A stretch of DNA of 7,059 bases, taken from CAYVZZ01 sp964456185. Lineage in GTDB: Bacteria; Pseudomonadota; Gammaproteobacteria; Pseudomonadales; Alcanivoracaceae. Positions 1-6,484 of the stretch are shown piece by piece. A program made the position numbers and the translations under genes. The DNA lies in the NCBI GenBank assembly GCA_964456185.1, contig CAYVZZ010000117.1:1-7059 (forward strand), given 5' to 3'. Position 1 is the stretch's first letter. Each line of letters begins with the position of its first letter. Under the pieces are notes generated by a model. That model had not been told where the DNA came from. It did no database searches and was given only the letters and a program-made list of their open reading frames with translations.

Positions 1-2
1 CT

Positions 3-176
3 TTGTCCTCTCAGGGCCTGATTCGTGCTGATGTGGATCGTGATCTTTTGCGTCTTATCGGGCTGGGCGCGTTGAACTGGGTAGCAACGTGGTTCAATGA
101 GGGGGGGCGGTATACGGTGAAGGATGTCGGAGATTTTGTGTGGACGGTAATTAAGGATGGTGTGCTCAAGCGGTAG
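3..176 (+). CDS. TetR-family transcriptional regulator, C-terminal part (5' end outside window)
   Basis: An open frame enters from the left edge and ends at TAG 174-176, giving the last 57 residues of a protein. The segment LLRLIGLGALNWVATWF followed by NEGGRYTVKDVGDFV resembles the end of the ligand-binding domain of TetR regulators. There, a helix with 'LGALNW' is typically followed by a W-(Y/F)-x-x-GG-(K/R) turn and a last amphipathic helix. The DNA-binding N-terminus lies outside the window, so the operator and target cannot be inferred. The gene converges on the AraC gene, with 69 bp between the two stops. It may be a second local regulator of the hydroxylase cluster or an unrelated neighbour. 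The family call is by pattern only. Confidence 0.72.
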   Translation: MSSQGLIRADVDRDLLRLIGLGALNWVATWFNEGGRYTVKDVGDFVWTVIKDGVLKR

Positions 177-186
177 ACGTTGCTAT

Positions 187-245
187 TCAGTGAGAACTGA
201 TGGCCGTACTCGCTGCTGATTGTGAGTGCAGTCTGTTTATAAACA
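187..245. repeat. Convergent intergenic region with a small hairpin and a 12-bp palindrome
   Basis: Between the stops of the TetR-like and AraC genes there is a 5-bp stem (TCAGT/ACTGA, 187-200) closed by a GAGA tetraloop. There is also a perfect 12-bp palindrome TGTTTATAAACA at 234-245, ending one base before the AraC stop codon. Neither is followed by a clear T tract on either strand, so neither is a convincing intrinsic terminator. They could slow converging polymerases or bind a protein. Chance is a fair explanation for the hairpin and less so for the palindrome. Confidence 0.3.
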
Positions 246-1289
246 CTAACCTGCATGCTGCCTGTATTGATCGGGTGTCTGACCAAACCAGCGTTTAAAT
301 GCCCGTCTGAAGCTCGCCGTGTCGTGATAATTCAACAGTGTGGCGGTGGCTTCGACGGACAGCTGGCTATTGCACAAATAGCTTACTGCTTGCTTCGATA
401 GTACCTCCTCGCGAATCTTCCTGAAACTGCTGTTCTCATTTTTGAGTTTCCGTGCCAGGGTGCGCTTGCTTATAAAGAGAGAGGCAGCCGCCTCTTCTTC
501 ACTAAGTGTTCCGGGTGGCCGGGACAGCATCATTTTCTGTAACCGAGTCCGATAGTCCGGTTCAGGACTCTGAAGACGCGCAAGCATGGATTCGCACTGC
601 TGAAAGGCTAGATGATAGCTTTCATGATTGGCCGATGCGTTCGGTTTTCGACACAACCCCATTGCCAATTTTAGCTTGAAGTGATCGGAGTTAAAGTAAA
701 CCTTGCCTGGTAAATACTCACGGTACATGCCCTGGTAGACGGGAGCTGGATGAGGGAAGTGGACTTCAGATTCATATAGAGGGCGGCCTACGATGAACTC
801 GCCGATTTCGAAAAAAGCCTTGATCACAGTATCTTCCAGGCAGCGCTCCACATCATTTTCCATCGGTACTTGGAAGTTTACAATGCATTCCAGGTAGTCC
901 TCAGCCCGCTGCAAGTCCACTTGAATAAAGCTCGCCCGGGTAGGCAGGAAAGTGTGAACGGCTTGCAGCGCGGTATAAAGGTCGGGGCTGCTGTTAGCAA
1001 CAAATCCCATCACCCCATGGGTTGCGGGGGTGAGACGCCTGCCCAGCCGTAACCCGAACTCTGGTTTGCCGGATAAATCTAAAGCATTACGCAAGATCTG
1101 AATCTGCTGGGTTGCAGTGAGCAAGCTTTCATCTTTGAGTAATTGTTCGACATCTACACCCGTGTTGCGCAAGAGGCTAGGGAGTTCTCGTACACTCAAG
1201 CCAAGTTCTCGGGCGATAAGGCGTGAGTAGTTCGACGGGATATCCGCATCCACGTTTTTCAAACCCTGTTTGAGCGTCGTTATTGCCAT
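246..1289 (-). CDS. AraC-family transcriptional regulator of the CYP153 operon
   Basis: This 347-residue protein has the two-domain layout of AraC regulators with an 'arabinose-binding-like' N-terminal domain (Pfam Arabinose_bd type). Residues about 20-205 form the effector/dimerisation domain, including the motif TPATHGVMGF. The C-terminus holds two helix-turn-helix units: residues 263-282 (SEEEAAASLFISKRTLARKL) and residues 311-334, followed by the family's closing RRAFKRWFGQTPDQYR. The ATG at 1287-1289 is supported by GAGGA seven bases upstream on the - strand. The gene is divergent from the ferredoxin-P450 operon across 122 bp that contain a tandem repeat fitting an AraC-type site. It is therefore most likely the local, substrate-responsive activator and probably autoregulates. 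The effector cannot be read from sequence; an alkane, alkanol or fatty acid would fit the context. Confidence 0.93.
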   Translation of the reverse strand: MAITTLKQGLKNVDADIPSNYSRLIARELGLSVRELPSLLRNTGVDVEQLLKDESLLTATQQIQILRNALDLSGKPEFGLRLGRRLTPATHGVMGFVANSSPDLYTALQAVHTFLPTRASFIQVDLQRAEDYLECIVNFQVPMENDVERCLEDTVIKAFFEIGEFIVGRPLYESEVHFPHPAPVYQGMYREYLPGKVYFNSDHFKLKLAMGLCRKPNASANHESYHLAFQQCESMLARLQSPEPDYRTRLQKMMLSRPPGTLSEEEAAASLFISKRTLARKLKNENSSFRKIREEVLSKQAVSYLCNSQLSVEATATLLNYHDTASFRRAFKRWFGQTPDQYRQHAG

Positions 1290-1312
1290 CAGCGATTCCT
1301 CGGAATGCGGTA

Positions 1313-1341
1313 ACTGTCTTTAAATGTCCCCGGTCTGTCAA
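1313..1341 (-). promoter_or_regulatory. Candidate promoter for the AraC regulator gene
   Basis: On the - strand a perfect TTGACA (-35, 1336-1341) is followed after 17 bases by GACAGT (-10, 1313-1318), which matches the consensus at only three of six positions. It lies 24-52 bp upstream of the AraC start codon. Both hexamers sit inside the tandem TGTC repeats at 1315-1350, so the bound regulator would occlude the promoter. That predicts negative autoregulation. The -35 is good and the -10 poor, so this is a candidate only. Confidence 0.35.
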
Positions 1342-1350
1342 GAAATGTCC
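1315..1350. promoter_or_regulatory. Tandem 15-bp direct repeat, probable AraC-family operator
   Basis: Two 15-bp units, TGTCTTTAAATGTCC (1315-1329) and TGTCAAGAAATGTCC (1336-1350), match at 12 of 15 positions. Their starts are exactly 21 bp apart. Each unit holds two TGTC boxes, so TGTC recurs at 1315, 1325, 1336 and 1346, with 10, 11 and 10 bp steps, all on one face of the helix. An AraC-type monomer uses its two helix-turn-helix units in adjacent major grooves, and such proteins often bind directly repeated half-sites about 21 bp apart. The location between the divergent AraC and ferredoxin genes fits an operator controlling both directions. The repeat is seen directly; its use by this regulator is inferred. 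Confidence 0.7.
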
Positions 1351-1352
1351 TC

Positions 1353-1366
1353 GTCGGTGTTCCGAC
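1353..1366. repeat. Inverted repeat GTCGG-TGTT-CCGAC upstream of the ferredoxin gene
   Basis: There are 5-bp arms (1353-1357 and 1362-1366) around a 4-base spacer, just downstream of the tandem direct repeat and overlapping the candidate -35 of the ferredoxin promoter. It could be a second protein site or a small hairpin. It ends with GACA, the TGTC box in opposite orientation, so it may include an inverted copy of the operator box. It is short enough that chance is possible. Confidence 0.35.
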
Positions 1367-1391
1367 ACATAGCCACTCTTCAAGGTAGATA
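1362..1391 (+). promoter_or_regulatory. Candidate promoter for the ferredoxin-P450 operon
   Basis: A -35-like CCGACA (1362-1367, four of six consensus bases) is followed after 18 bases by TAGATA (1386-1391, a weak -10). Initiation near 1398 would leave a short leader that still contains the GGAG at 1401-1404. The poor match is what is expected of a promoter needing an activator. The tandem repeat ends 11 bp upstream of the -35, a suitable place for an AraC-type activator. No sigma-54 type element was seen. Low confidence in the exact hexamers, higher that a promoter lies in this gap. Confidence 0.3.
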
Positions 1392-1411
1392 TAAATGCTA
1401 GGAGACACGCT

Positions 1412-1732
1412 GTGGGAAAAATTATCTTTATTGAACATGACGACACCGAGCATGTTACGGAGTTCGGGGTGGGTTCTACGCTAATGCAAATCGCCGTTGA
1501 TAACGCCGTTCCAGGTATTGACGGTGACTGCGGCGGCGAATGCGCCTGTGGTACCTGTCACATGATTGTTCCCGATGAGTGGTTCGGCAAGACCGGAAGG
1601 GTTGGTGACGCAGAAGAACAGATGTTGTCCATGACCCCGGAGCGGGCGAGAACCTCGCGCCTGGGGTGTCAGGTAGAAATTACTGAGGCGATGGACGGTA
1701 TGACCGTGCATTTGCCTGAATTCCAGATGTAA
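1412..1732 (+). CDS. fdx: Adrenodoxin/putidaredoxin-type [2Fe-2S] ferredoxin (P450 electron donor)
   Basis: This 106-residue protein is the usual length for class I P450 ferredoxins. Cluster ligands are visible as C40, C46, C49 and C86, giving the spacing C-x5-C-x2-C-x36-C of adrenodoxin-type proteins. An extra cysteine, C44, sits inside the cluster loop (GDCGGECACGTCH). The protein is strongly acidic (19 Asp/Glu against 6 Lys/Arg), as expected of a soluble shuttle that docks on basic faces of partner proteins. It starts with GTG, supported by GGAG at 1401-1404 with a 7-base gap. It is the first gene of the operon, 14 bp before the P450. In this context it carries electrons one at a time in the cytoplasm from the reductase encoded at 4917-6149 to the CYP153 enzyme. 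Confidence 0.95.
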   Translation: MGKIIFIEHDDTEHVTEFGVGSTLMQIAVDNAVPGIDGDCGGECACGTCHMIVPDEWFGKTGRVGDAEEQMLSMTPERARTSRLGCQVEITEAMDGMTVHLPEFQM

Positions 1733-1746
1733 ACAGGGAGAATGCT

Positions 1747-3159
1747 ATGTCAACAAAAACAAGATCAAGCAATGCGTTTCAGACAAAAGTATTCAACGCC
1801 TCGTCCAAAGTGGTGCCGATGCATTTTCAGATTAAAACGATGAAAATGCTGATGAAGGCGAAGAGAAAGACAGTGGGTTCTCGATCCACACAAATGGAAT
1901 TCGTCGAAACCTCCTTGCCTGATGTCAACACCTTGGCACTCGAAGATATCGACACCAGCAACCCTTTTTTGTATCGACAAGATCAGTGGCGGGCCTATTT
2001 TAAGCGGCTGCGAGATGAAGCTCCGGTACACTACCAGAAGAAGAGTCCATTCGGGCCTTTCTGGTCGATAACTCGCTATGAAGATATTTTGTTCGTGGAC
2101 AAGAGTCACGAACTGTTCTCCTCTGAACCGCAAATTATTCTGGGTGATCCACCGGACGGACTATCGGTGGAAATGTTTATCGCCATGGATCCGCCCAAGC
2201 ATGATGTGCAACGTCGGGCGGTGCAGGGTGTGGTAGCGCCAAAAAACCTTAAGGAAATGGAAGGTTTAATCCGGTCCCGAGCAGCCGAAGTGCTAGACAG
2301 CCTGCCGCTGGATAAACCCTTCAACTGGGTGCCTGCAGTATCCAAAGAGCTGACTGGCCGCATGCTGGCTACACTGCTGGATTTCCCTTATGAAGACCGC
2401 CATAAACTCGTTGAATGGTCTGATCGCTTGTCCGGTGCGGCATCTGCCACGGGTGGCGAATTTACCGACCAAGATGTCATGTTTGACGATGCGGCAGACA
2501 TGGCGAGGGCGTTCTCAAGGCTGTGGCGAGACAAGGAGGCACGTCGTGCAGCCGGCGAAGAACCCGGTTTTGACTTGATCAATATGTTGCAGAGCAACGA
2601 CGACACAAAAGACCTGATCAATCGGCCGATGGAGTTTATCGGGAATCTGGCTCTGCTCATCGTTGGCGGCAATGACACCACAAGGAATTCCATGAGCGGT
2701 GGTGTCTTGGCCTTGAATCAATTCCCCGAGGAGTTCACCAAGCTGAAGGCTAATCCGGACCTGATTCCGAACATGGTTTCGGAAATCATTCGTTGGCAAA
2801 CTCCACTGGCCAACATGCGCAGGGTCGCGACACAGGACGTAGAACTTCGTGACCAGACCATCAAGAAAGGGGACCGGGTGTTAATGTGGTATGCCTCAGG
2901 TAATCGAGACGAACGCAAGTTTGACAACCCCGATCAACTCATTATTGATCGCAAGGACGCACGGAACCATATTTCTTTTGGCTACGGTATTCATCGTTGT
3001 ATGGGTAACCGCCTGGCCGAACTGCAATTGCGCATTTTGTGGGAAGAACTGCTCAAGCGCTTCGAAAATATCGAAGTGGTTGGCGAGCCGGAGCGTGTAC
3101 AGTCCAACTTCGTGCGCGGTTATTCGAAGTTGATGGTCAAACTGACGGCAAAAAATTAA
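1747..3159 (+). CDS. cyp153A: CYP153A-family cytochrome P450, alkane/fatty-acid terminal hydroxylase
   Basis: This 470-residue soluble bacterial P450 shows all core motifs. The I-helix oxygen-activation segment is GGNDTTRN at 307-314, with the acid-alcohol pair D310/T311. The K-helix ExxR is E346-R349 (EIIRWQTPL). The heme loop is FGYGIHRCMG at 411-420, with C418 as the thiolate ligand. The GGNDTTRNSMSGG and SFGYGIHRCMGNRLAELQLRILWEE regions are diagnostic of CYP153. Length and numbering coincide with Marinobacter CYP153A33, including G307 and L354, which I recall as positions affecting activity there. CYP153 enzymes oxidise terminal methyl groups of n-alkanes to 1-alkanols, and some act on the omega position of fatty acids. 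The first 50 residues carry 11 Lys/Arg and no Asp/Glu, a basic extension absent from about 420-residue members such as CYP153A6. The ATG is supported by AGGGAG at 1735-1740, 6 bases upstream. The exact substrate range cannot be read from sequence. Confidence 0.96.
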   Translation: MSTKTRSSNAFQTKVFNASSKVVPMHFQIKTMKMLMKAKRKTVGSRSTQMEFVETSLPDVNTLALEDIDTSNPFLYRQDQWRAYFKRLRDEAPVHYQKKSPFGPFWSITRYEDILFVDKSHELFSSEPQIILGDPPDGLSVEMFIAMDPPKHDVQRRAVQGVVAPKNLKEMEGLIRSRAAEVLDSLPLDKPFNWVPAVSKELTGRMLATLLDFPYEDRHKLVEWSDRLSGAASATGGEFTDQDVMFDDAADMARAFSRLWRDKEARRAAGEEPGFDLINMLQSNDDTKDLINRPMEFIGNLALLIVGGNDTTRNSMSGGVLALNQFPEEFTKLKANPDLIPNMVSEIIRWQTPLANMRRVATQDVELRDQTIKKGDRVLMWYASGNRDERKFDNPDQLIIDRKDARNHISFGYGIHRCMGNRLAELQLRILWEELLKRFENIEVVGEPERVQSNFVRGYSKLMVKLTAKN

Positions 3160-4814
3160 TGAAAAGTTTGACCGGGCTGGCGACTGAAGAATTCGACTAT
3201 ATCGTTGTGGGCGCTGGCTCGGCAGGGTGCGCGGTAGCCAATCGTTTGTCCGAGAGTGGCCTCTATTCGGTGTTGCTACTCGAAGCCGGGCCGGAGAGTC
3301 GCCGCAACCCTTTCGTCAACACGCCGCTGGGATTTTTGCAGTTGATGTTCAGTCGCCGTTTCAACTGGCAGTTCTATACCGAGCCACAGCGTCACATGTA
3401 CGGTCGTTCGTTGTTCCAGCCGCGGGGCAAGATGCTTGGCGGTTCGAGCGGGATTAACGCCCAGGTCTATATCCGTGGTCACGCCAGGGATTACGACGAG
3501 TGGGCACGGCAGGGGTGTCACGGTTGGTCATACGCCGAGGTGCTGCCGTATTTTCGTAAGTCAGAACATTACGAGCCTGAGACGGTGCCGGGTACGGCAG
3601 TATTCCATGGTAAGGATGGCCCTCTCAATGTGGCGGAGCGACGTTATACCAACCCGTTGAGTGCGGCGTTTGTCGAGGCGGGAGTACAGGCGGGGCATCG
3701 ACGCAATCGGGATTTCAACGGCCCCGAACAGGAGGGGGTGGGCTATTACTATACTTACCAGAAGGACGGCTCGCGTTTTAGTAATGCGCGTGCTTATCTT
3801 GATCCAGCGACGGGGCGTTCGAACCTGAACGTTCGTAGTGATGCACATGTTACTCGGGTGTTGTTTGATGGCACTCGCGCTATTGGTGTCGAGTATCGCA
3901 GCGCAAAGGGTCTGGTGCGAGCTCGTGCAGGGCGTGAGGTTATCCTCTGCGGTGGTGCGTTTAACTCGCCGCAACTGCTTATGTTGTCAGGCATCGGTCC
4001 CCGCGAGGAACTTGCTCGACATGGCATTGAGCTACGTCATGCACTGGCGGGTGTGGGTCGCAATCTTCAGGACCATATCGATGTTTTTGTCCGGGTCAGG
4101 GCTCGCAGCCGTCAGAGTATCTCGATGCATCCGAGCTACTGGCTGAAGGGCGCGTGGGCCTTACTGCAATACCTGAGCGGTCGTCGAGGTGTGCTGTCGA
4201 GCAACGGGGCTGAAGCTGGTGGGTTCATCTGCTCCCGGCCAGAGCTGGCGATACCTGATCTGCAACTACACTTCGGGCCAATGCTGTACGCCGATCACGG
4301 GCGAGACATGAAAACCGCAATGAGCGGTTATGGCTACATAGTGATGCTCTATGGGCTCAGGCCTTTGTCCCGTGGCCGTATTGGTTTAAACAGTGCCGAT
4401 CCGCTGGCGGCCCCGTTGATTGATCCCAACTATATGGCTGAGCCTGCCGATGTCGAGCAGCTCGTTCGTGGGGTAAAGCTTGTTCGTAAGATCTTGTCGC
4501 AGCGTGCATTTTATGTGCACCAGGACGTAGAGATTTCACCAAGCCAGTCCATACAGGAGGACGTAGATCTCGCCGAGTGGGTGCGTCGCAGCGGCGAATC
4601 GGCATATCACCCGGTCGGCACCTGCAAGATGGGGAGAGATCCGATGGCTGTGGTGGATTCCCGACTTCGCGTGCACGGTTTGCAATCGTTGCGGGTGGTT
4701 GATGCTTCCATCATGCCAACTCTGGTTGGTGGGAATACTAATCAGCCGGTGACCATGATCGGTGAGAAAGGGGCTGCGATGATTCTTGAGGACGCCGCGA
4801 TGGCAGGCGGTTAG
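3159..4814 (+). CDS. alkJ: GMC-family FAD-dependent alcohol dehydrogenase (AlkJ-like)
   Basis: With the start at ATG 3159 the protein has 551 residues, typical for choline-dehydrogenase-like GMC enzymes and close to AlkJ. The FAD-binding GAGSAG is at residues 18-23. The first GMC signature is at 90-108 (GKMLGGSSGINAQVYIRGH) and the second at 265-280 (GGAFNSPQLLMLSGIG). The catalytic pair is H484 (YHPVGTCKMG) and N528 (GNTNQP), 44 residues apart as in choline oxidase. It should oxidise the 1-alkanol made by CYP153 to an aldehyde and pass electrons from FAD to the respiratory chain, as known for membrane-associated AlkJ. The frame stays open upstream to 3039 inside the P450 gene, but 3159 is preferred. 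Its A is the last base of the P450 stop (TAATG), there is no good ribosome site, and translation is probably coupled. Substrate and quinone use are inferred. Confidence 0.93.
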   Translation: MKSLTGLATEEFDYIVVGAGSAGCAVANRLSESGLYSVLLLEAGPESRRNPFVNTPLGFLQLMFSRRFNWQFYTEPQRHMYGRSLFQPRGKMLGGSSGINAQVYIRGHARDYDEWARQGCHGWSYAEVLPYFRKSEHYEPETVPGTAVFHGKDGPLNVAERRYTNPLSAAFVEAGVQAGHRRNRDFNGPEQEGVGYYYTYQKDGSRFSNARAYLDPATGRSNLNVRSDAHVTRVLFDGTRAIGVEYRSAKGLVRARAGREVILCGGAFNSPQLLMLSGIGPREELARHGIELRHALAGVGRNLQDHIDVFVRVRARSRQSISMHPSYWLKGAWALLQYLSGRRGVLSSNGAEAGGFICSRPELAIPDLQLHFGPMLYADHGRDMKTAMSGYGYIVMLYGLRPLSRGRIGLNSADPLAAPLIDPNYMAEPADVEQLVRGVKLVRKILSQRAFYVHQDVEISPSQSIQEDVDLAEWVRRSGESAYHPVGTCKMGRDPMAVVDSRLRVHGLQSLRVVDASIMPTLVGGNTNQPVTMIGEKGAAMILEDAAMAGG

Positions 4815-4828
4815 GCATCATGTGCCTA
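4812..4828 (+). repeat. Stem-loop spanning the AlkJ-like stop codon, before the reductase gene
   Basis: TAGGCA (4812-4817, containing the TAG stop) pairs perfectly with TGCCTA (4823-4828) around a 5-base loop. No T tract follows, so it is not a standard intrinsic terminator. The rest of the 102-bp gap (to 4916) contains no gene. The hairpin may stabilise or attenuate the transcript between the three upstream genes and the reductase, which would lower reductase output relative to ferredoxin and P450. Confidence 0.35.
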
Positions 4829-4916
4829 GCTCGCTGGATATTACAGTTTCTTGTTCTTCACTAAGTTTTTGGCTTATGGATAACTCGGTTCCAAGGCGCA
4901 TAGAAAGAGACAAGTT

Positions 4917-6149
4917 ATGACCAAAAAAAAGAAAGAGACCACCGTCATCATTGGTGGTGGACACGCAGCGGGAACACTTCTGACCGCCTTGCTGCAAAAA
5001 AAATACCCAAATGAAGTGATTTTGGTTAGCGAAGAGCCACACCCTCCCTACCAGCGGCCGCCCTTGTCAAAGAATTACCTTGCGGGGGAGGTTGATCAGG
5101 CATCGTTATACCTTAAACCGCCTTCGGTTTACGAGAATGCGGGACAGCAATTACGGCTCGGCGTGCGCGTAGAACAGATTAACAGAGACGACAAAAACCT
5201 CATTTTGTCAGATCAAAGCACCTTACAGTACGACCGACTGGTCTTGGCCACTGGCTCACATGTCCGCCGCCTTAACGCGCCGGGCTCAGATTTGAAAGGC
5301 ATTCATTATTTGCATGATATCGCGGACACGGATGCCCTGCGTAGTGAGCTAGCACCCGGCAAACGCCTAGTCATCGTGGGGGGCGGTTATATCGGACTTG
5401 AAGTGGCAGCCAGTGCGACCAAGCAAGGTGTTAATGTTACCGTCCTGGAAGCTGCTGAGCGTCTGATGCAGCGTGTTACGGGGCCAGAGATGTCCGAATT
5501 TTTCTACGCCAAACATGCGAGGGCCGGCGTTGATGTACGCTTGGAGACGGCTGTAACCGGTTTTGAATCAGATGGTCAGGGGCACGTCTCTGGCGTGACC
5601 TTGTCCGGTGGGGGCAAGGTGCCAGCGGATATCGTGCTTGTCTCAATTGGTGTAATACCGGAAACGGTCTTGGCTGAGCATGCTGGCCTGCTCTGTGATG
5701 ACGGCATTGTCGTCGATGAATTTACTCGCACCGATGATCCTGACATCTTGGCAATCGGCGATTGTACCCGCCACCGGAATCTATTCTTCGACAAGAGGCA
5801 GCGCCTTGAATCTGTGGCTAACGCTGTGGATCAAGCGCGTACGGCGGCGGCGACTCTTATGGGCGAGGAGAAGCCCTACGATAGCGCCCCCTGGTTCTGG
5901 TCGAACCAGTATGACGTTCGCCTGCAGATGGTAGGGTTGTCGCAAAATCATGACCAGCGCGTACTACGTGGCAACATCACTGACAAGGAATTTGCAGTTT
6001 TCTATCTATGCGAGGGGTGTGTCATTGCTGTTGATGCAGTCAATCTGCCTATTGCTTTCATGGTGGGTAAGAAGCTGGTGCAGCAACGCAAAAGCATCAG
6101 CGCTAAAGCATTGCGTGATCTGAATTTTGAACTGAAGTCTTTAATCTGA
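4917..6149 (+). CDS. FAD-dependent NAD(P)H:ferredoxin reductase (putidaredoxin/rubredoxin reductase type)
   Basis: This 410-residue flavoprotein has the layout of oxygenase-coupled ferredoxin reductases (CamA/AlkT group). The N-terminal FAD dinucleotide fold is GGGHAAG at 13-19, followed by the family motif HPPYQRPPLSKNYLAG. The central NAD(P)H fold is GGGYIG at 155-160, with an acidic residue at the end of the second strand (VTVLEA), which favours NADH over NADPH. The second FAD contact is AIGDC with D282, followed by the RLESVANAVDQAR segment typical of the family and a C-terminal reductase domain. It should move electrons from NADH to the [2Fe-2S] ferredoxin encoded at 1412-1732, completing the P450 chain. 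The ATG at 4917 has only a modest AAGAGA six bases upstream. It lies 102 bp after the dehydrogenase, so it may be read through from the operon or have its own weak promoter. Confidence 0.94.
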   Translation: MTKKKKETTVIIGGGHAAGTLLTALLQKKYPNEVILVSEEPHPPYQRPPLSKNYLAGEVDQASLYLKPPSVYENAGQQLRLGVRVEQINRDDKNLILSDQSTLQYDRLVLATGSHVRRLNAPGSDLKGIHYLHDIADTDALRSELAPGKRLVIVGGGYIGLEVAASATKQGVNVTVLEAAERLMQRVTGPEMSEFFYAKHARAGVDVRLETAVTGFESDGQGHVSGVTLSGGGKVPADIVLVSIGVIPETVLAEHAGLLCDDGIVVDEFTRTDDPDILAIGDCTRHRNLFFDKRQRLESVANAVDQARTAAATLMGEEKPYDSAPWFWSNQYDVRLQMVGLSQNHDQRVLRGNITDKEFAVFYLCEGCVIAVDAVNLPIAFMVGKKLVQQRKSISAKALRDLNFELKSLI

Positions 6150-6200
6150 AGTACGGAACTAATTGTTATCTGTAACCGGTCTTAATGACGAGGTGTGTCA

Positions 6201-6266
6201 ATGAAGGTCGTACTTTCGTCCAAGAGTGTCCATGTCCATCCAGCTGAAACCACGGTTTTTGTATAG
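6201..6266 (+). CDS. Possible short ORF, 21 codons
   Basis: The frame starts with ATG 6201 and ends at TAG 6264-6266. A Shine-Dalgarno-like GAGG lies about 7 bases upstream, better than that of several real genes here. The peptide begins MKVVLSSKSVHVHPAE and has no recognised domain, signal peptide or membrane segment. It lies 51 bp after the reductase stop and could be the last gene of the operon, the truncated 5' end of a lost gene, or chance. I do not recognise it. Confidence 0.2.
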   Translation: MKVVLSSKSVHVHPAETTVFV

Positions 6267-6309
6267 CTTATGGTGTAGCTAGCCTTATATCCCTTATCCA
6301 AAGCAGTAA

Positions 6310-6444
6310 AAACAGCCGCAAACACACCTGTGCATCATCGGTGTTGGCGCACCTAGTGGGATTGGAGATTCACGCTGGATTACAGGAGAAGTTTACACCG
6401 AATTCTCGGGCACGGAAGATCTCAGCCAACCCCCCTCGCTCTAA
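6310..6444 (+). pseudogene. Possible remnant of a short-chain dehydrogenase C-terminus
   Basis: A stop-to-stop frame of 44 codons with no start codon contains SRWITGEVY. This resembles the 'S-x-W-(I/V)-T-G-(Q/E)-V' stretch near the end of many SDR oxidoreductases, normally followed by x-V-D-G-G. Here it continues TEFSGTEDL and runs into the C-run zone, so the glycine motif is not intact. If real it is a decayed fragment inserted or left behind next to the cluster. The evidence is one short motif; chance is quite possible. Confidence 0.2.
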
Positions 6445-6484
6445 TAGGGGGGGGGGTACAAACTCCTGAGACCGTCACCCCCCC
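6430..6484. repeat. C6 / G10 / C7 homopolymer runs able to form two competing hairpins
   Basis: C6 at 6430-6435 is followed after 11 bases by G10 at 6447-6456, and C7 follows at 6478-6484. The G run can pair either with the upstream C run (loop 11) or with the downstream C run (loop about 21), but not fully with both. Such runs are prone to slipped-strand length changes and to sequencing error. Whether this is a functional switch, a mobile-element end or mere decay cannot be told from one sequence. Confidence 0.5.

Noticed and set aside
1177..1446. Frame on the - strand crossing the araC-fdx intergenic region
   Set aside because: It overlaps two well-supported genes and the operator in other frames, with no recognisable protein features.
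3039..3158. Upstream in-frame extension of the AlkJ-like gene into the P450 gene
   Set aside because: It would overlap the P450 by about 120 bp. The added residues do not resemble GMC N-termini, and the FAD motif falls at its usual place (about residue 18) only with the 3159 start.
4851..4880. Possible promoter for the reductase (TTGTTC, 18-base gap, TATGGA)
   Set aside because: Each hexamer is too far from consensus to list as a feature; such matches are common by chance in AT-rich gaps.
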